A DNA stretch of 64,000 nt from Asticcacaulis sp. YBE204 (GCF_000495855.1 NZ_AWGF01000002.1:310001-374000), one strand, 5' to 3'; shown: positions 32,917 through 44,400, counted from the first letter of the stretch. Notes: generated from the sequence alone by a model not told the origin. Program-made: numbers and translations.

Positions 32917-34164
32917 ATGCCGCTCTTATCGCCCATTTATAAAATCGCCATAGTCGGGGCCGGCACGACCGGGCTGGCTCTGGCGGGGTTTCTGAAGGCC
33001 GCCGGACACGCGGTCGATCTGTTCGAGCGCTTCGACGCGCCGCGTCCGCTGGGGGCCGGGCTCCTGCTGCAACCGACCGGGCTGGCGGTTCTGGCGCGAC
33101 TGGGGCTCGACGAAAAGCTCATTGCCCTGAGCTCGCCCGTTCACCGGCTCTATGGCGAGACCCAGCGCGGCACGGTTATCTACAAACTTGATTACCGCTG
33201 GCTGGCACCGCACCTGTTCGGGCTCGGCACGCACCGCGCCAGCCTGTTTCAGGTGCTGTACAACCACGTTCAGGGTCTGAACGTGCCGATCCATACCGGC
33301 TGCGACGCCATAAAGACACGCACCCACGCCGACGGCAAGCTGTCGTTGCACATGGCAGATGGTCGGGACGCGGGCCCCTTCGACCTGATCGTCGACGCCA
33401 GTGGACGGCAGTCGAAACTGGCCCTGCGTCACGGGGCGGTGTCCCACGACACGCCCTACCCCTATGCGGCGCTGTGGGGTGTGGTCCACGACCTTGAGGG
33501 CTTCAGCACAGATCAGCTATTGCAACGCTACGACGCGGCGCGGGTCATGATCGGCACCCTGCCGCTGGGGCAGACCCCGACCGATCCGCGTCCGCACATG
33601 GCCTTTTTCTGGAGCCTGCCCGCGCGCGACCACGCCGTCGTGCGCGCCGCGGGTCTTTCCGCGTGGCAGGACGGCGTGGCGCGCTACTGGCCGCTAATGA
33701 GGCCCTTTGCCGAACAGTTTACAGCCTTTGACCAGCTGACGTTCGCCGAATACGGACACCGCGTCATGAAACGCTGGCACGCCGGACGGCTGATCTTTAC
33801 CGGCGACGCCGCCCATCCGATCAGCCCGCAACTGGGGCAAGGCGCCAATCTCGGCCTGTGCGACGCCCTGATCCTCAGCGAGGCCCTGTCGCGTGAACCC
33901 GGCATCGACGAGGCCATCGCCACCTATAGTCGCGCCCGAAAGGCCCACCTCACCTTTTATCAGATCGCCAGCCGCTGGATGACGCCCTTCTTTCAGTCGG
34001 ATCAAAAGCTTGCGCCGTGGGTACGCGACCGCAGCTTCGGTCTGATGTGCCGGATGCCGTGGATGCGCGAGGAGATGTTGCGGACGCTTGCCGGGGTCAA
34101 GACCGGCCTATTCCGCCACCTCGACCCCGGACACTGGCATCCGAGATACCGGCTTAAGCCGTGA
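32917..34164 (+). CDS. FAD-dependent aromatic-type monooxygenase
   Basis: A 415-residue flavoprotein of the p-hydroxybenzoate hydroxylase/UbiH superfamily. The N-terminal dinucleotide fold is '[31 protein letters not shown]'. The DG-type motif is '[13 protein letters not shown]' and the GD motif is '[31 protein letters not shown]'. These support FAD-dependent hydroxylation or demethylation using NAD(P)H and oxygen. Substrate is unknown; ubiquinone or aromatic catabolism are both possible. Its 3' end overlaps convergent rutA by 11 bp. Confidence 0.88.
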   Translation: MPLLSPIYKIAIVGAGTTGLALAGFLKAAGHAVDLFERFDAPRPLGAGLLLQPTGLAVLARLGLDEKLIALSSPVHRLYGETQRGTVIYKLDYRWLAPHLFGLGTHRASLFQVLYNHVQGLNVPIHTGCDAIKTRTHADGKLSLHMADGRDAGPFDLIVDASGRQSKLALRHGAVSHDTPYPYAALWGVVHDLEGFSTDQLLQRYDAARVMIGTLPLGQTPTDPRPHMAFFWSLPARDHAVVRAAGLSAWQDGVARYWPLMRPFAEQFTAFDQLTFAEYGHRVMKRWHAGRLIFTGDAAHPISPQLGQGANLGLCDALILSEALSREPGIDEAIATYSRARKAHLTFYQIASRWMTPFFQSDQKLAPWVRDRSFGLMCRMPWMREEMLRTLAGVKTGLFRHLDPGHWHPRYRLKP

Positions 34165-35224
34165 TGTGCTTGCGCGTTTTCATCAATGGCTGGATCTTCT
34201 GACCGAAATCGTCCATGCCCTTGAGGAAGTCGTCGAAGGTCAGCAGCACGCCGCCGGTGCCCTCGACCTCGGCCATTTCGTCGAGCATGGCGGCGATCTT
34301 GGCATAGGAGCCGACCAGCGTCCCCATGTTGATGTTCACCGCCGACACCGTGTCGGACAACTGCACGACATTGGTCGTCTTGTTGACGGCATTGGGCGCC
34401 GACTGGGCCTTGAGCCACTTGACCGCGTCTTCGTCCACGCCATCGCGATAGGACTGCCACTTGGCCTCGGCGGCGGCATCGGTCTCGTCGGCGATGACCA
34501 TCATCAGGACGAAGGTCTTGACGTCGCGACCGGTCTTGTCGGTAGCGGCCTTGAGGCGGATATTGTTTTTCTCGAAGGCCTTGGGCGTGTTGACCCCGAC
34601 GCCGAGACAGAAGGCGTAATCCGCATATTGCGCGGAGAAAGCCAGACCGTCGTCGGACGAGCCTGCGCAGATGATCTTGGGCGCGACCTGCGGCTTCGGG
34701 CTGACGCGGCAGTCGGTCATCTCGAAATACTGCCCCTTGAAATTCGACACGCCCGTATCGAACAGGTCGCGCAGGATCTGTGCATATTCGGTCAGCATGT
34801 CGTAGCGCTTGACGTAGTGCTCTTCGCCCGGCCACAGGCCCATCTGGTCGTATTCGGCCTTTTGCCAGCCGGTGACGAGGTTGATGCCGAAGCGCCCGTG
34901 CGAAATAGAATCGATGGTGGACGCCATGCGCGCCACGATCGCCGGGGGGATGGTCAGGGTCGCAGCCGTGGCGAAAATCTTGATCTTAGACGTCACCGCC
35001 GCCAGACCGGCCATCAGGGTGAAGCTTTCGAGATTGTGCTCCCAGAACTGCGTCTTGCCGCCGAAACCGCGCAGCTTGATCATGCTCAGGGCGAAGTCGA
35101 GGCCGTAGCCCTCGGCCTTGAGCACGATCTCCTTGTTGAGATCGAAGCTCGGCATGTATTGTGGCGAGTTCTCGGAAATCAGCCAGCCATTATTGCCGAT
35201 AGGAATGAAGACGCCGATTTCCAT
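34154..35224 (-). CDS. rutA: pyrimidine oxygenase RutA
   Basis: A 356-residue FMN-dependent, luciferase-like monooxygenase that opens the uracil ring. The sequence matches RutA throughout: '[31 protein letters not shown]', '[26 protein letters not shown]', '[19 protein letters not shown]' and '[21 protein letters not shown]'. A reduced flavin would normally come from RutF, which is not encoded here. It is the last gene of rutB-C-D-A, 1 bp after the rutD stop, with its ribosome site inside the rutD end. Confidence 0.96.
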   Translation of the reverse strand: MEIGVFIPIGNNGWLISENSPQYMPSFDLNKEIVLKAEGYGLDFALSMIKLRGFGGKTQFWEHNLESFTLMAGLAAVTSKIKIFATAATLTIPPAIVARMASTIDSISHGRFGINLVTGWQKAEYDQMGLWPGEEHYVKRYDMLTEYAQILRDLFDTGVSNFKGQYFEMTDCRVSPKPQVAPKIICAGSSDDGLAFSAQYADYAFCLGVGVNTPKAFEKNNIRLKAATDKTGRDVKTFVLMMVIADETDAAAEAKWQSYRDGVDEDAVKWLKAQSAPNAVNKTTNVVQLSDTVSAVNINMGTLVGSYAKIAAMLDEMAEVEGTGGVLLTFDDFLKGMDDFGQKIQPLMKTRKHITA

Positions 35225-35225
35225 T

Positions 35226-36056
35226 TTATATCCCCTTCAAAAAAGTCGTCAGTATGTCGTTGAATTCGTCCGGCACGGTGACATTGACCGCGTGGCCGCC
35301 CCAGCCGACGATCCGGCATTGCGCGTTCGGCAGACCTTCGGCGAGGAAGGCCGAGGAGCGCACCGGCACCAGCATATCGTCGAGCGTTCCGATAACCATG
35401 ACCGGACAGGTGATGTCTTCCAGCCGGTCGCGGATATCGAAGTCGCGCAAGGCCTCGATGCGGGCGAGCAGATTGGCCTCACTCTGGAACCCCGGCGCGT
35501 GGTGCGCGGCCTGAGCATCCAGTTCCTCCAAATGGTCGTTGATCCATTCCGCCGGGAAGAGGAACAGCGGTTGCGCCTTCAGGTAGGCCTCCGCGCCACC
35601 GCTTTTGTAGATCGCCGTGCGGATTTCGAAGCAGCGTTTGAAATGCGGCTCAGCGACGGCCCAGCCGTTGACGCACGTCAGGCTCAGCACCTTCTGCGGG
35701 TGATCGAGCGCCAGTTGCAGGCCCGCCACCGCCCCTGCGGCATGGCCGACGATGTGCGCGGCTTCGTAGTCAAGGCCTTCGAGGATCAGCGCGATATCAT
35801 CGGCCATGTGGCGCGCGTGATAGGACACCGACAGTTCGTCGCGATCACTGCCGCCCGTGCCGCGATGGTCGTAGAGGATGACGCGGAACTTCTCGCACAG
35901 GGCCTCGACCTGCGGCGACCAGTAGGCCCCGTGGCCGCCCAGCCCCGGCGACAGAATGACGGGGATACCCGCCTTGCGGCCATAGAGCTTGACGGCCAGA
36001 CCGGAGATCGTGACCGTTTCGGCTTCGGGGAAAGGTTTTACCTCACTTGCCAACAT
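35226..36056 (-). CDS. rutD: RutD, aminoacrylate hydrolase-like alpha/beta hydrolase
   Basis: A 276-residue alpha/beta hydrolase that assists the aminoacrylate step of uracil breakdown. The core reads '[21 protein letters not shown]', '[11 protein letters not shown]' and '[20 protein letters not shown]'. The usual nucleophile Ser of GxSxG is Ala here (GHAAG). E. coli RutD likewise lacks a Ser at this point (GHALG), so this is a family trait rather than decay. A His is present in 'GWGGHAVNV'. I chose the ATG at 36056, which overlaps rutC by 14 bp; a TTG at 36083 would add nine residues. Confidence 0.93.
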   Translation of the reverse strand: MLASEVKPFPEAETVTISGLAVKLYGRKAGIPVILSPGLGGHGAYWSPQVEALCEKFRVILYDHRGTGGSDRDELSVSYHARHMADDIALILEGLDYEAAHIVGHAAGAVAGLQLALDHPQKVLSLTCVNGWAVAEPHFKRCFEIRTAIYKSGGAEAYLKAQPLFLFPAEWINDHLEELDAQAAHHAPGFQSEANLLARIEALRDFDIRDRLEDITCPVMVIGTLDDMLVPVRSSAFLAEGLPNAQCRIVGWGGHAVNVTVPDEFNDILTTFLKGI

Positions 36057-36429
36057 GGGCAACGCTGGCAATTTCGACGACAAGACCCGGCTTGACCAGA
36101 CCGCATTGGATGCAGAAACGCGCGGGCTTTTCGCCAGGGAAATATTCGGCGTAGACCGCGTTCATCGCCGCGTAATGCGCCCAGTCGGTCAGGAAGATGT
36201 GGTTGAAGGTGATGTCGTCCATCGTGCCGCCGCCGGTCTCGACGACTGTCTTGATCGTCTCAAGGATGTGCCGCGTCTGGGCCGTGGCGTCACCGGGGGC
36301 ATGGATCGAACCGTCGGGATCGATGGCCAGGGTGCCCGATACATAGACCACGCCGGCGGCCTTGGTGCCCGACGAATAGGGTGCCAGCGGTTTCGGGAAT
36401 CCGGGCGGGTTAATCGCTTCCTTGGGCAT
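36043..36429 (-). CDS. rutC: RutC, RidA-family aminoacrylate deaminase
   Basis: A 128-residue RidA/YjgF-family protein expected to act as a trimer. It speeds 3-aminoacrylate (or its peracid) turnover in the Rut pathway. Motifs include '[27 protein letters not shown]' at the N-terminus and '[29 protein letters not shown]' at the C-terminus, including the conserved Arg (P-A-R) and Cys residues. The gene lies 70 bp after rutB and a palindromic repeat occupies that gap. Its end overlaps rutD. Confidence 0.94.
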   Translation of the reverse strand: MPKEAINPPGFPKPLAPYSSGTKAAGVVYVSGTLAIDPDGSIHAPGDATAQTRHILETIKTVVETGGGTMDDITFNHIFLTDWAHYAAMNAVYAEYFPGEKPARFCIQCGLVKPGLVVEIASVAHVGK

Positions 36430-36445
36430 GGTGCTTGCCTCCTAA

Positions 36446-36489
36446 GCGCAATCCGAAAAGTGGGAACCGGTTTTCGGAATCAATTGCGC
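36446..36489. repeat. 44-bp palindromic repeat inside the rut operon
   Basis: GCGCAAT (36446-36452) and ATTGCGC (36483-36489) enclose CCGAAAA (36453-36459) and TTTTCGG (36471-36477) around a GTGGGAACCGG core. The CCGAAAA...ACCGG...TTTTCGG unit is a widespread alphaproteobacterial palindrome. A related copy lies at 57994-58026. It sits between rutB and rutC and may act as a processing or partial termination site. Confidence 0.75.
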
Positions 36490-36499
36490 GACTATAAAG

Positions 36500-37198
36500 T
36501 TATGGATTTATGTCTTTGATCGCGTTGCAGAAATCGTCCACGCTGGCCACCCAGCCGAAGAAGGTTTCGACGTTATAGACCGTGGCCTTCTGGATAAAAT
36601 CGGGGCCGAGCTGATGCGTCGCGTCCTCCAGCATCACGCCGAAATATTCGAGGTGAAAGCCGTCGCGCAGGGTCGATTCCACGCAGACATTGGTGGCGAT
36701 CCCGACGAAGATCAGGTTGCGGATACCGCGCGCCCGCAGAATCGAATCGAGTTGCGAATTGAAAAAGGCCGAATAGCGCGGCTTATGCACCCGGATATCG
36801 CCGTCCTGCGGGGTCAGGGCCTCGACGATGTCGTAGTCCCACGTCCCGCGCGCCAGCAATTGCCCTTTCAGGTTAGGATTGCGGCGCATCGTCTTGAGCG
36901 CATTGGACTTATGATAGTTGGGCGACAGCGGCGTCCCGGCCTCGACATAGTCCGGGTCCCAGCCGTTTTGCAGATAGACGACCTGAATGCCGGACTGGCG
37001 CGCAGCGGTCAGGGTCTTCGCGATGTTTTCGATGGTGGACTGCGCGCCCGAAATATCGAACCCGGCCAGATCGACATAGCCGCCTAAGCTGGCATAGGCG
37101 TTCTGCATGTCGATGACGATCACCGCCGTCTCTTCAGCCTTGAAACGCATGGCCTCCGGCCGCGCGGGCAGTTCAAATTCGGTGCTGGATACGCTCAT
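36500..37198 (-). CDS. rutB: ureidoacrylate amidohydrolase RutB
   Basis: A 232-residue isochorismatase-fold amidohydrolase that cleaves (Z)-ureidoacrylate peracid after uracil ring opening. The catalytic triad parts are Asp in '[10 protein letters not shown]', Lys in 'ARGTWDYDI' region and Cys in '[31 protein letters not shown]'. RutB-specific sequence includes '[14 protein letters not shown]' and '[18 protein letters not shown]'. I start at the ATG at 37196-37198, which has a GAGGGGG site; an in-frame ATG at 37225 adds nine poor residues. It is the first gene of the rut cluster. Confidence 0.95.
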   Translation of the reverse strand: MSVSSTEFELPARPEAMRFKAEETAVIVIDMQNAYASLGGYVDLAGFDISGAQSTIENIAKTLTAARQSGIQVVYLQNGWDPDYVEAGTPLSPNYHKSNALKTMRRNPNLKGQLLARGTWDYDIVEALTPQDGDIRVHKPRYSAFFNSQLDSILRARGIRNLIFVGIATNVCVESTLRDGFHLEYFGVMLEDATHQLGPDFIQKATVYNVETFFGWVASVDDFCNAIKDINP

Positions 37199-37257
37199 CG
37201 CCGACCCCCTCTTCCACACAAACAAGGCGGTTAAAACAAGAGGTAATCAGGCATTTA

Positions 37258-37269
37258 TTGCATGTGCAA
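37258..37269 (-). promoter_or_regulatory. short dyad upstream of rutB
   Basis: TTGCATGTGCAA is TTGCA-TG-TGCAA, a symmetric dyad 60 bp upstream of rutB within an AT-rich stretch. It does not match the known RutR site (TTGACCA dyad). It may be the binding site of a different pyrimidine-responsive regulator. Confidence 0.3.
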
Positions 37270-37297
37270 CAAAAATATGACGACAGGTCTGAAACCT

Positions 37298-38578
37298 TTA
37301 CCCGATCAACAATCCCGCAATTGCCGCGTTCATCAGATTGGCCAGAGTCGCTGCCGCCAGCGCCCTCGGACCGATCTTGACGATCATGTCGCGCTGATTG
37401 GGCGCCAGACCGCCGATGACGGCCAGTTGAATCGCAATCGACGACAGATTGGCAAATCCGCACAAAGCGAAGCTCATGATAGCGGTCGAACGCGGCGACA
37501 ACTGCCCGCCCTCGTTCATCAGGTGGATATAGGCAACGAACTCGTTCATGATCAGCTTTTCACCGAACAGGCCGCCCGCCGTCACCGCTTCGTTCCACGG
37601 AATATTGATCAGGAACATGATCGGGGCCAGCACAAAACCCAGCATCCCTTGCAGGGTCAGGTCGGGATAGCCGAACAGGCCAGCTATGCCGCCGATGATG
37701 CCGTTGAGCAACGCGATCAGGGCGACGAAGGCCAGAATCATGCCGCCGACCGAGACGGCGATCTTCAGGCCGTCCTGCACCCCGTCGGAAATGGCCCCGA
37801 GCAGGCTTTTGGGGTGGTGATCGGCATCTTCCATGATCGGCACGGGCGAATGGACCGGAACACCCTTGGGGTCGGGGATGATCAGCTTGGCCATCAGCAA
37901 ACCGCCGGGGGCCGACATGAAGCTGGCCGCCAGTAGATAGTCGATCTTGATTCCGATTTGAGCGTAGGCGGCGAGAATCGTCCCCGCCACACCGGCCATG
38001 CCTGAGGCCATGATGGCAAACAACTGCGCCTTGGTCAGCCCGGCCAGATAGGGCCGCACGACCAGCGGCGACTCCGATTGCCCGACCAGCACATTGGCCG
38101 CCGCCGCCAGCGCCTCGACGCGGCTGATGCCGATGATGAAGCCCAAGCCCCCGCCGATCACCTTGATGATCAACTGCATGATTTTAAGGTAATATAGCAC
38201 CGAGGCCAGCGCCGCGAAGAAGACGATAACCGGCAACACATTGATCGCGAACCCGGCCCCGCCCGGCACATTGGTCAGCCCGCCGAACAACATGTCGATC
38301 GCGCCCTTGGAATAGCTCATCAGGGCTTCGACGCCATGAGCCATGCCCTGCACCCCGGCCTTGCCCCAGCTTGTGTGCAGGACCAGCACCCCGATCAACA
38401 CCTGAAGCGCAAACGCACAGGCGACCATGCGCAGGCGGATCGATTTACGGTCGGTCGACAGCAGCAAGGCGATGGCCAGCAGGGCGACGATCCCGCCGAT
38501 GCCGATGGCCCAGTTGGTGTTCATCATCGGAACAGACGACAGGGCGGGGATGACGGTAGCGGAAGCAGAAGCGGCCAT
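37298..38578 (-). CDS. nupC: NupC-family concentrative nucleoside transporter
   Basis: A 426-residue inner-membrane transporter that couples nucleoside uptake to cations. Family motifs are 'GAGFAINVLPVIVFFAALASVLYYLKIMQ', 'NVLVGQSESPLVVRPYLAGLTKAQLFAIMASGMAGVAG', 'IPWNEAVTAGGLFGEKLIMNEFVAYIHL' and 'SFALCGFANLSSIAIQ'. The gene lies 99 bp before rutB on the same strand, so pyrimidine nucleoside import and uracil breakdown appear coupled. No RutG uracil transporter is present. I start at the ATG at 38576-38578 (MAASASATV) although its ribosome site is poor; MMNTNWA at 38527 is an alternative. Confidence 0.93.
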   Translation of the reverse strand: MAASASATVIPALSSVPMMNTNWAIGIGGIVALLAIALLLSTDRKSIRLRMVACAFALQVLIGVLVLHTSWGKAGVQGMAHGVEALMSYSKGAIDMLFGGLTNVPGGAGFAINVLPVIVFFAALASVLYYLKIMQLIIKVIGGGLGFIIGISRVEALAAAANVLVGQSESPLVVRPYLAGLTKAQLFAIMASGMAGVAGTILAAYAQIGIKIDYLLAASFMSAPGGLLMAKLIIPDPKGVPVHSPVPIMEDADHHPKSLLGAISDGVQDGLKIAVSVGGMILAFVALIALLNGIIGGIAGLFGYPDLTLQGMLGFVLAPIMFLINIPWNEAVTAGGLFGEKLIMNEFVAYIHLMNEGGQLSPRSTAIMSFALCGFANLSSIAIQLAVIGGLAPNQRDMIVKIGPRALAAATLANLMNAAIAGLLIG

Positions 38579-38745
38579 AAAGGACTCGGAAACAACGGGC
38601 AAAGACGCAGCTAAACACCGATGCGCAAACCCGTCAATCGGTTGCACCTGTAACGGTGAAATGCGCTTCGACTTTGGTCGGGGATGCGTGCCGTACCGCG
38701 CGTCGATTAGTCTCAGTACCCATAAATACAACAGTGAGGACTATC

Positions 38746-40689
38746 ATGAGCGAGACCGTCTATCCGGTACCGGCCAACTGGCGCGACACCGCCGTCATCA
38801 GCGCTGACGCCTATGAGACGATGTATGCGCGCTCAAAAACCGACTCCCACGCCTTCTGGCTTGAGCAGGCGCAGCGCCTCGACTGGATCAAGGCCCCGAC
38901 GCAAACGGACAATTCGTCGTTTCACGAAGCCGATTTCGGCATCAACTGGTTCGAGGACGGCGTGCTCAACGTCGCCGCCAACTGCCTCGACCGGCATCTG
39001 GCGACGCGTGGCGATCAGCCGGCGATCCTGTGGGCCGGCGACGATCCGTCCGAACACCGCACCATCACCTACCACGAACTGCACGTCGAGGTGTGTAAAT
39101 TCGCCAATGTTCTCAAAGATCAGGGCGTGCGCAAGGGCGACCGTGTCACCATCTATATGCCGATGATACCCGAAGCGGCGATGGCCCTGCTGGCCTGTGC
39201 ACGCATCGGGGCGATCCACTCGGTCGTCTTCGGCGGCTTTTCACCCGAAGCGCTTGCGGGGCGTCTGACCGACTGCGATTCGAGCATCGTCATTACCGCC
39301 GATGAAGGCCTGCGTGGCGGCAAGGCCGTGCCGCTGAAAGCCAATGTCGATGCCGCGCTGGCGCTGAGCCACACGGTCACCCGCGTCATCGTCGTTCAAC
39401 GCACCGGCAATACCGTCCCGATGACGGCGGGTCGGGATTTCTGGTATCACGCTCTGGCCGCCCAAGCTTCGACCGATTGCCCGGCGGAGCCGATGAGCGC
39501 CGAGGATCCGTTGTTCATCCTCTATACGTCCGGTTCGACCGGCAAGCCCAAAGGCGTGCTGCACACCTCCGGCGGCTATCTCCTGTGGGCCTCGATGACC
39601 CACGCCTATGTCTTCGATCATAAGCCCGGCGACGTCTATTGGTGTACCGCCGATGTCGGCTGGGTCACCGGCCACTCCTACGTCGTCTACGGGCCGCTAG
39701 CCAATGGCGCGACCTCGGTCATGTTCGAGGGCGTGCCGAACTATCCCGACCATTCGCGCTTCTGGCAGGTCGTCGATCAGTTCAAGGTGACCACCTTCTA
39801 CACCGCGCCCACCGCCATTCGCGCCCTGATGCGCGAAGGCGAAGCGTGGGTCGATCGCTGCGACCTGTCGTCCCTGCGCCTGCTGGGCTCTGTCGGTGAA
39901 CCGATCAATCCCGAAGCCTGGGAGTGGTACAACCGCGTGGTGGGTAAGGGGAAATGCCCCATCGTCGACACCTGGTGGCAGACCGAAACCGGCGGCCACC
40001 TGATCTCGCCCCTGCCCGGTGCGACGGCGCTCAAACCCGGTTCGGCCACCAAGCCCCTGTTCGGCGTATTCCCGGAAATCCTCGACAATGACGGGCGCGT
40101 TCTGACCGGTCAGGCCGAGGGGATTCTGGCCATCGCCAAAAGCTGGCCGGGGCAAATGCGCACGGTCTGGGGCGATCATGAGCGCTTCTTCCAGACCTAT
40201 TTCGCCAGCTATCCGGGCAAGTATTTCACCGGCGACGGTGCCCGGCGCGACGCCGACGGCTATTACTGGATTACCGGTCGAGTCGATGACGTCATCAATG
40301 TCTCCGGTCACCGCATGGGTACCGCCGAGGTCGAAAGCGCGCTGGTCGCCCATGAGACCGTCGCCGAAGCCGCTGTGGTCGGGATGCCACACGACATCAA
40401 GGGTCAGGGCATCTACGCCTATGTGACGCTCAACGCCAACGAAGTGCCGTCCGAAGCTCTGCGCAAGGCCCTGATCCAGTGGGTGCGCCACGAAATCGGC
40501 CCTATCGCCACGCCGGACGTCATCCACTTCGCGCCGGGCCTGCCCAAGACGCGCTCAGGCAAGATCATGCGCCGCATCCTGCGCAAAATCGCCGAGGGCG
40601 AAATCCACAGTCTGGGCGACACCTCAACGCTTGCCGATCCGTCGGTGGTCGAGGCGCTGGTCCGGGATCGCGCCCTGCAACCGGCCTGA
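38746..40689 (+). CDS. acs: acetyl-CoA synthetase
   Basis: A 647-residue AMP-forming acyl-CoA synthetase. The P-loop-like A3 motif is '[19 protein letters not shown]', the acetate pocket region is '[21 protein letters not shown]' and '[15 protein letters not shown]', and the regulatory Lys is in '[17 protein letters not shown]', the site inactivated by acetylation in other bacteria. The length and N-terminal '[15 protein letters not shown]' match Acs. It activates acetate to acetyl-CoA. A GTGAGGA site precedes the ATG. Genes for a NarL-type regulator and an SLC5-kinase follow, matching the CrbS/CrbR acetate system. Confidence 0.97.
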   Translation: MSETVYPVPANWRDTAVISADAYETMYARSKTDSHAFWLEQAQRLDWIKAPTQTDNSSFHEADFGINWFEDGVLNVAANCLDRHLATRGDQPAILWAGDDPSEHRTITYHELHVEVCKFANVLKDQGVRKGDRVTIYMPMIPEAAMALLACARIGAIHSVVFGGFSPEALAGRLTDCDSSIVITADEGLRGGKAVPLKANVDAALALSHTVTRVIVVQRTGNTVPMTAGRDFWYHALAAQASTDCPAEPMSAEDPLFILYTSGSTGKPKGVLHTSGGYLLWASMTHAYVFDHKPGDVYWCTADVGWVTGHSYVVYGPLANGATSVMFEGVPNYPDHSRFWQVVDQFKVTTFYTAPTAIRALMREGEAWVDRCDLSSLRLLGSVGEPINPEAWEWYNRVVGKGKCPIVDTWWQTETGGHLISPLPGATALKPGSATKPLFGVFPEILDNDGRVLTGQAEGILAIAKSWPGQMRTVWGDHERFFQTYFASYPGKYFTGDGARRDADGYYWITGRVDDVINVSGHRMGTAEVESALVAHETVAEAAVVGMPHDIKGQGIYAYVTLNANEVPSEALRKALIQWVRHEIGPIATPDVIHFAPGLPKTRSGKIMRRILRKIAEGEIHSLGDTSTLADPSVVEALVRDRALQPA

Positions 40690-40714
40690 CATCAGATAGT
40701 GCTTGCGAAGGGAG

Positions 40715-40746
40715 AGCGCTGACGGGTACAAACGCTCGTCAGCGCT
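40715..40746 (+). terminator. hairpin between acs and crbR
   Basis: AGCGCTGACG (40715-40724) pairs perfectly with CGTCAGCGCT (40737-40746) around 12 nt. The downstream T-tract is weak. It may terminate acs or attenuate readthrough into the regulator. Confidence 0.6.
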
Positions 40747-40779
40747 TTCGTCAATAAAAAGGGCGCGACGGAGGTTTTT

Positions 40780-41412
40780 CTGTCCAGCCCCGCATCCATT
40801 CTGGTCGCCGACGACCACCCGCTGTTTCGTCAGGCCCTGACTCTGGCAACGCGCAAGGTGCGTCCGGACGCCGACATATTAGAAGCCGGAACGCTGGCGA
40901 CAGCGCTTGAAGCGGTCAAATCGGCGTCAAATCTCGAACTGATCCTGCTCGACCTGAAAATGCCGGGTGCCGAAGGCTTTTCCGGCGTCGCCCTGATTCA
41001 CGCCGAAGCCCCCGACGTGCCGATACTGGTCGTCTCCGCCGCCGAGGCCGAACAGGCGGCGCATCAGGCCCGGCGCTTCGGCGCGGTGGGCTTTATCGGC
41101 AAGGACCAGCCCCTGCCCTTCATGCAGACGGCGATCAACGACGCGCTGGAGGGCCGCCGGGTCGAGACCGCACCCGACGATCAGGAAGTCGATGCCGTTG
41201 CGGCCAAGGTCGCCGACCTGACACCGACGCAGTTGCGCGTTCTGCTGGGGGTGCTGGCCGGGCGATTGAACAAGCAGATCGCCTTCGACCTCAATATTTC
41301 CGAAGCCACCGTCAAGGCGCATATGACCGCCATCATGCGCAAGCTGGATGTGCAGAATCGAACCCAGGCCGTGCTGGCGGCGCGGGCGCTGGGTATCGGC
41401 GGGGCAATTTAA
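40780..41412 (+). CDS. crbR: CrbR-type NarL/FixJ response regulator, probable CTG start
   Basis: A 210-residue two-domain regulator. The receiver has the acidic pair D11-D12 ('SILVADDHPLFRQA'), phosphoacceptor D58 ('LILLDLKMPG'), S86 and K108. The C-terminal LuxR-type helix-turn-helix is 'LTPTQLRVLLGVLAGRLNKQIAFDLNISEATVKAHMTAIMRKL'. No ATG, GTG or TTG exists in frame between an upstream TGA (40720) and a GTG at 40858 that would delete the acidic pair. A CTG at 40780 lies 5 nt after a perfect GGAGG (40770-40774), so CTG initiation is likely. CrbR-type proteins activate acs; the convergent kinase gene overlaps its stop. Confidence 0.85.
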   Translation: MSSPASILVADDHPLFRQALTLATRKVRPDADILEAGTLATALEAVKSASNLELILLDLKMPGAEGFSGVALIHAEAPDVPILVVSAAEAEQAAHQARRFGAVGFIGKDQPLPFMQTAINDALEGRRVETAPDDQEVDAVAAKVADLTPTQLRVLLGVLAGRLNKQIAFDLNISEATVKAHMTAIMRKLDVQNRTQAVLAARALGIGGAI

Positions 41413-44400
41413 ACGCCCAGCCAGTCTTTCAGCACCTTCGGATCGAGCGGCTTATAGAACAGCGGCACGCCCGCCGCGGCGCAGGCGCTTGCTGTTTCAG
41501 GCCCATGATCGGCGGTGACCAGCGCGACCCGCAGGTCCGGGCACGCGGCCCTCAACCGGGCGATCAGCGACAGGCCGTCGGCCCCTTCGCTCAGATTATA
41601 GTCGATCAGCGCCCCGTCTATACCCTGCGCCTCAGCTATCGCCGCATCGGGATCACCGGCCATACGGACAGCGCAACGCCAGCGCACCAACAATGCCGCC
41701 ATAGCCTCACGCACCGCCGGTTCGTCATCGACGATCAGAATCGTCCGCGCCATTTCGGCCTTGCGCATCGTCTGTACAGGGACGGCGGGTTCAAATACAG
41801 CCATCGGCAAGGTCACTGCGAACCGGCTGCCCCGGCCCAGATGCGAGCGCACATCGACCGGCAAGTCGAGCACGCGCGCCGTGCGCTCGACGATGGCCAA
41901 CCCCAGACCTATCCCCGCCTCGCCGCTGGTGCCCAGCCGCTCGAATTCGCGGAAAATGCGTTCGTAATCTTCGTCCGCAATGCCGCAACCTGTGTCGTAA
42001 ACCTCGATCCGTACAGCATTCCCACGCGGTCGCACCGCCACCAGCACGCCGCCGCGCGCCGTATAGCGCACGGCGTTGGAGACGAAGTTTTGCAGGATCG
42101 AGCGCAGCAGGTTGCGGTCGGATTCCACCCACACCGCCGGGCCGGTCAGACGCAGGGCAATACCTTTTTCCGCCGCCAAAGGCCGAAAGATCACCTCAAG
42201 GTCCTGTAACAGCGTCGTTAGATCGAATCGTGTCGGTTTGGGCGTAATCCCACCGGCGTCCAGCTTCGATATATCGAGCAAAGACCGCAACAATGCATCC
42301 GCCGCATCGATGGCGCGCTCGACATTGCCAAGCAGAGCCAGCCCTTCGCCTTTGACGTCTTCCGACAAAGCTGCCGTAAACAGTCGCGCCGCGTGCAACG
42401 GTTGCAACAGGTCATGGCTGGCGGCGGCGAGAAAGCGCGTCTTTTCCTCGGTCGCTCGCGCCAGGGCGGCATTCACGGATCGAAGCTCCGCCGTGCGTTG
42501 TTCGACGCGGCTTTCCAGTTCCAGCCGCGCATTTTCGAGCCCCGTCAGTGCCGCCGCTTCGGTGGTAATGTCGGTGAAACACATGACATAGCCACCACCC
42601 GGCATGGGTCCGCCCACCGTCTTGATGACCTTGCCGTCGGCGCGGCGGCGCTCGAAACTGTGACGCGCGCCCCTTCGCATGTGTTCCAGACGTCGCGCCA
42701 CGTGGTTTTCGACCTCGCCCGGTCCGCATTCGCCGCGCTCGGCATTGTAGCGGATCAAATCCGAGACCGGCGCGCCGACGCGGATCATCTGCGGCGGATA
42801 TTGAAACAGATCCAGATAGCGGCTGTTCCACGCCACCAGCCGCAGGTTCTGATCGATCACACTGACGCCGGGGTCGATGTTTTCCAACGTCGCCGCCAGA
42901 AGTCCTTTTGAAAATTGCAGGCTCTGGCCGGACTGGTCGAGCAGACGCGCCACGTCCTCGACGCTGATCGTCGTCCCGGACAGGGCCGACGAGACGATGG
43001 CGTGCGCCGAGGGGGCGCCGACCACACCTGCAATCAGGCGTTCTGCCCGCCGTGCCGACGATCGGTCCACGCTTGCACTGGTATTGATCGCCCCGAAAGC
43101 TTCGCTTACCGCGTCCTGCCCGGCAAACCGCGCTGTCAGGGTGGTCAGTTGCCCCAGATTTTGCACCGTCCCTTCGCGTACCACGGGCATAAGACGGAAC
43201 CCCGGCAACGGCCCCTTGCGCCCGATCGCCAGCGCGACGAACCACGCCAGCCCATTGGCCCCCAGCGACACGATCACGCCGTGGGTCAAGGGATCGATAC
43301 CCTTGAAACCGAACAAACCCAAAGGATCCAAAGGACCGTTCCCCAGCGCCGATAGCCAGGGTTCCGGCGCAATGGTGGGGAAAAACAGGGTGTAGAACCA
43401 GACGACAAGACCGGCGAGCAAACCCGCCTGAATGGCGGTGGCGTCGCGCACCTTGCCGCGCACCGCCAGCAGCAAAGCGGGCGTGAACTGCGCGATGGCG
43501 GCAAAGGCGATCAGGCCTATAAAGGCCAGTTGTCGCGTCGGCGGCACCCACAGGGCGTAGGTCAGGGCCGCCCCCATCACCCCGCCGATGGAAATCCGCC
43601 TGACCCACAGCATCAGACGACCGAAGTCGGCGGCGCTCGACATGGTCCGGTGACGCAACAGAAACGGTGCGATCAGGTCGTTGGAAATCATGGTCGACAG
43701 GGCGATGGTTTCGACCAGCGCCATGCCGGTCGCCGCCGAAAACCCGCCGATGAACACCAGAAGCGTCAGCCAGTGGACCCCGGCGCCATAGGGCAGGTTC
43801 AGGACGAACAGATCATGCGACACCTGCGACGGCAAAAGCGTCAACCCGGCCAGCGTAATCGGCGGTATGACGAGCAGGGTCGCCAGCAAATAACCGACGA
43901 ACGGACCCCGCGCCCGCTTCGCGTCTTCGGGACGATCGGCGCCGATGACGCCCGTATAGAACTGACGCGGCAGGCAGACGATGGCGGCCATCGACACCAG
44001 CGTGATGATGACGAAGTCGAGATCGATCTGAACGGGATCGAAGCGCGCCGAAAAACGCGCCAAACCCAGATTGCGCACCTCCGGCGGCGCGGCATTGAAG
44101 GCGAGGACGGCGAATCCGGCCACTGCGACCAGCGCCAGAATCTTAACCAGCGATTCCGCCGCGACGACATAGAGCACACCGGCGTTACGGCTCGACGCCA
44201 CATAATGCCGCGTCCCAAACAATATGGCGAATAGCCCCAGCGCCCCGGCGGTAAGGGTCATGGGCCAGACCGTATCTCCACCCGCGACCTGTGCGAAACT
44301 GGTGCCGACCGACCTTAGTTGCAGCGCCAAGTAGGGGATGGTGCCGAACAGGGCCAGCAGCGTCACCAGCGCCGCCACGCCCCGGCTCTTGCCAAAACGC

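Noticed and set aside
35700-35800. Missing Ser in the RutD nucleophile elbow as a sign of inactivation
   Set aside because: E. coli RutD also lacks the Ser (GHALG), so this is normal for the family.
37199-37297. RutR operator before rutB
   Set aside because: No TTGACCA-type dyad was found; only the short TTGCA-TG-TGCAA dyad is reported at low confidence.
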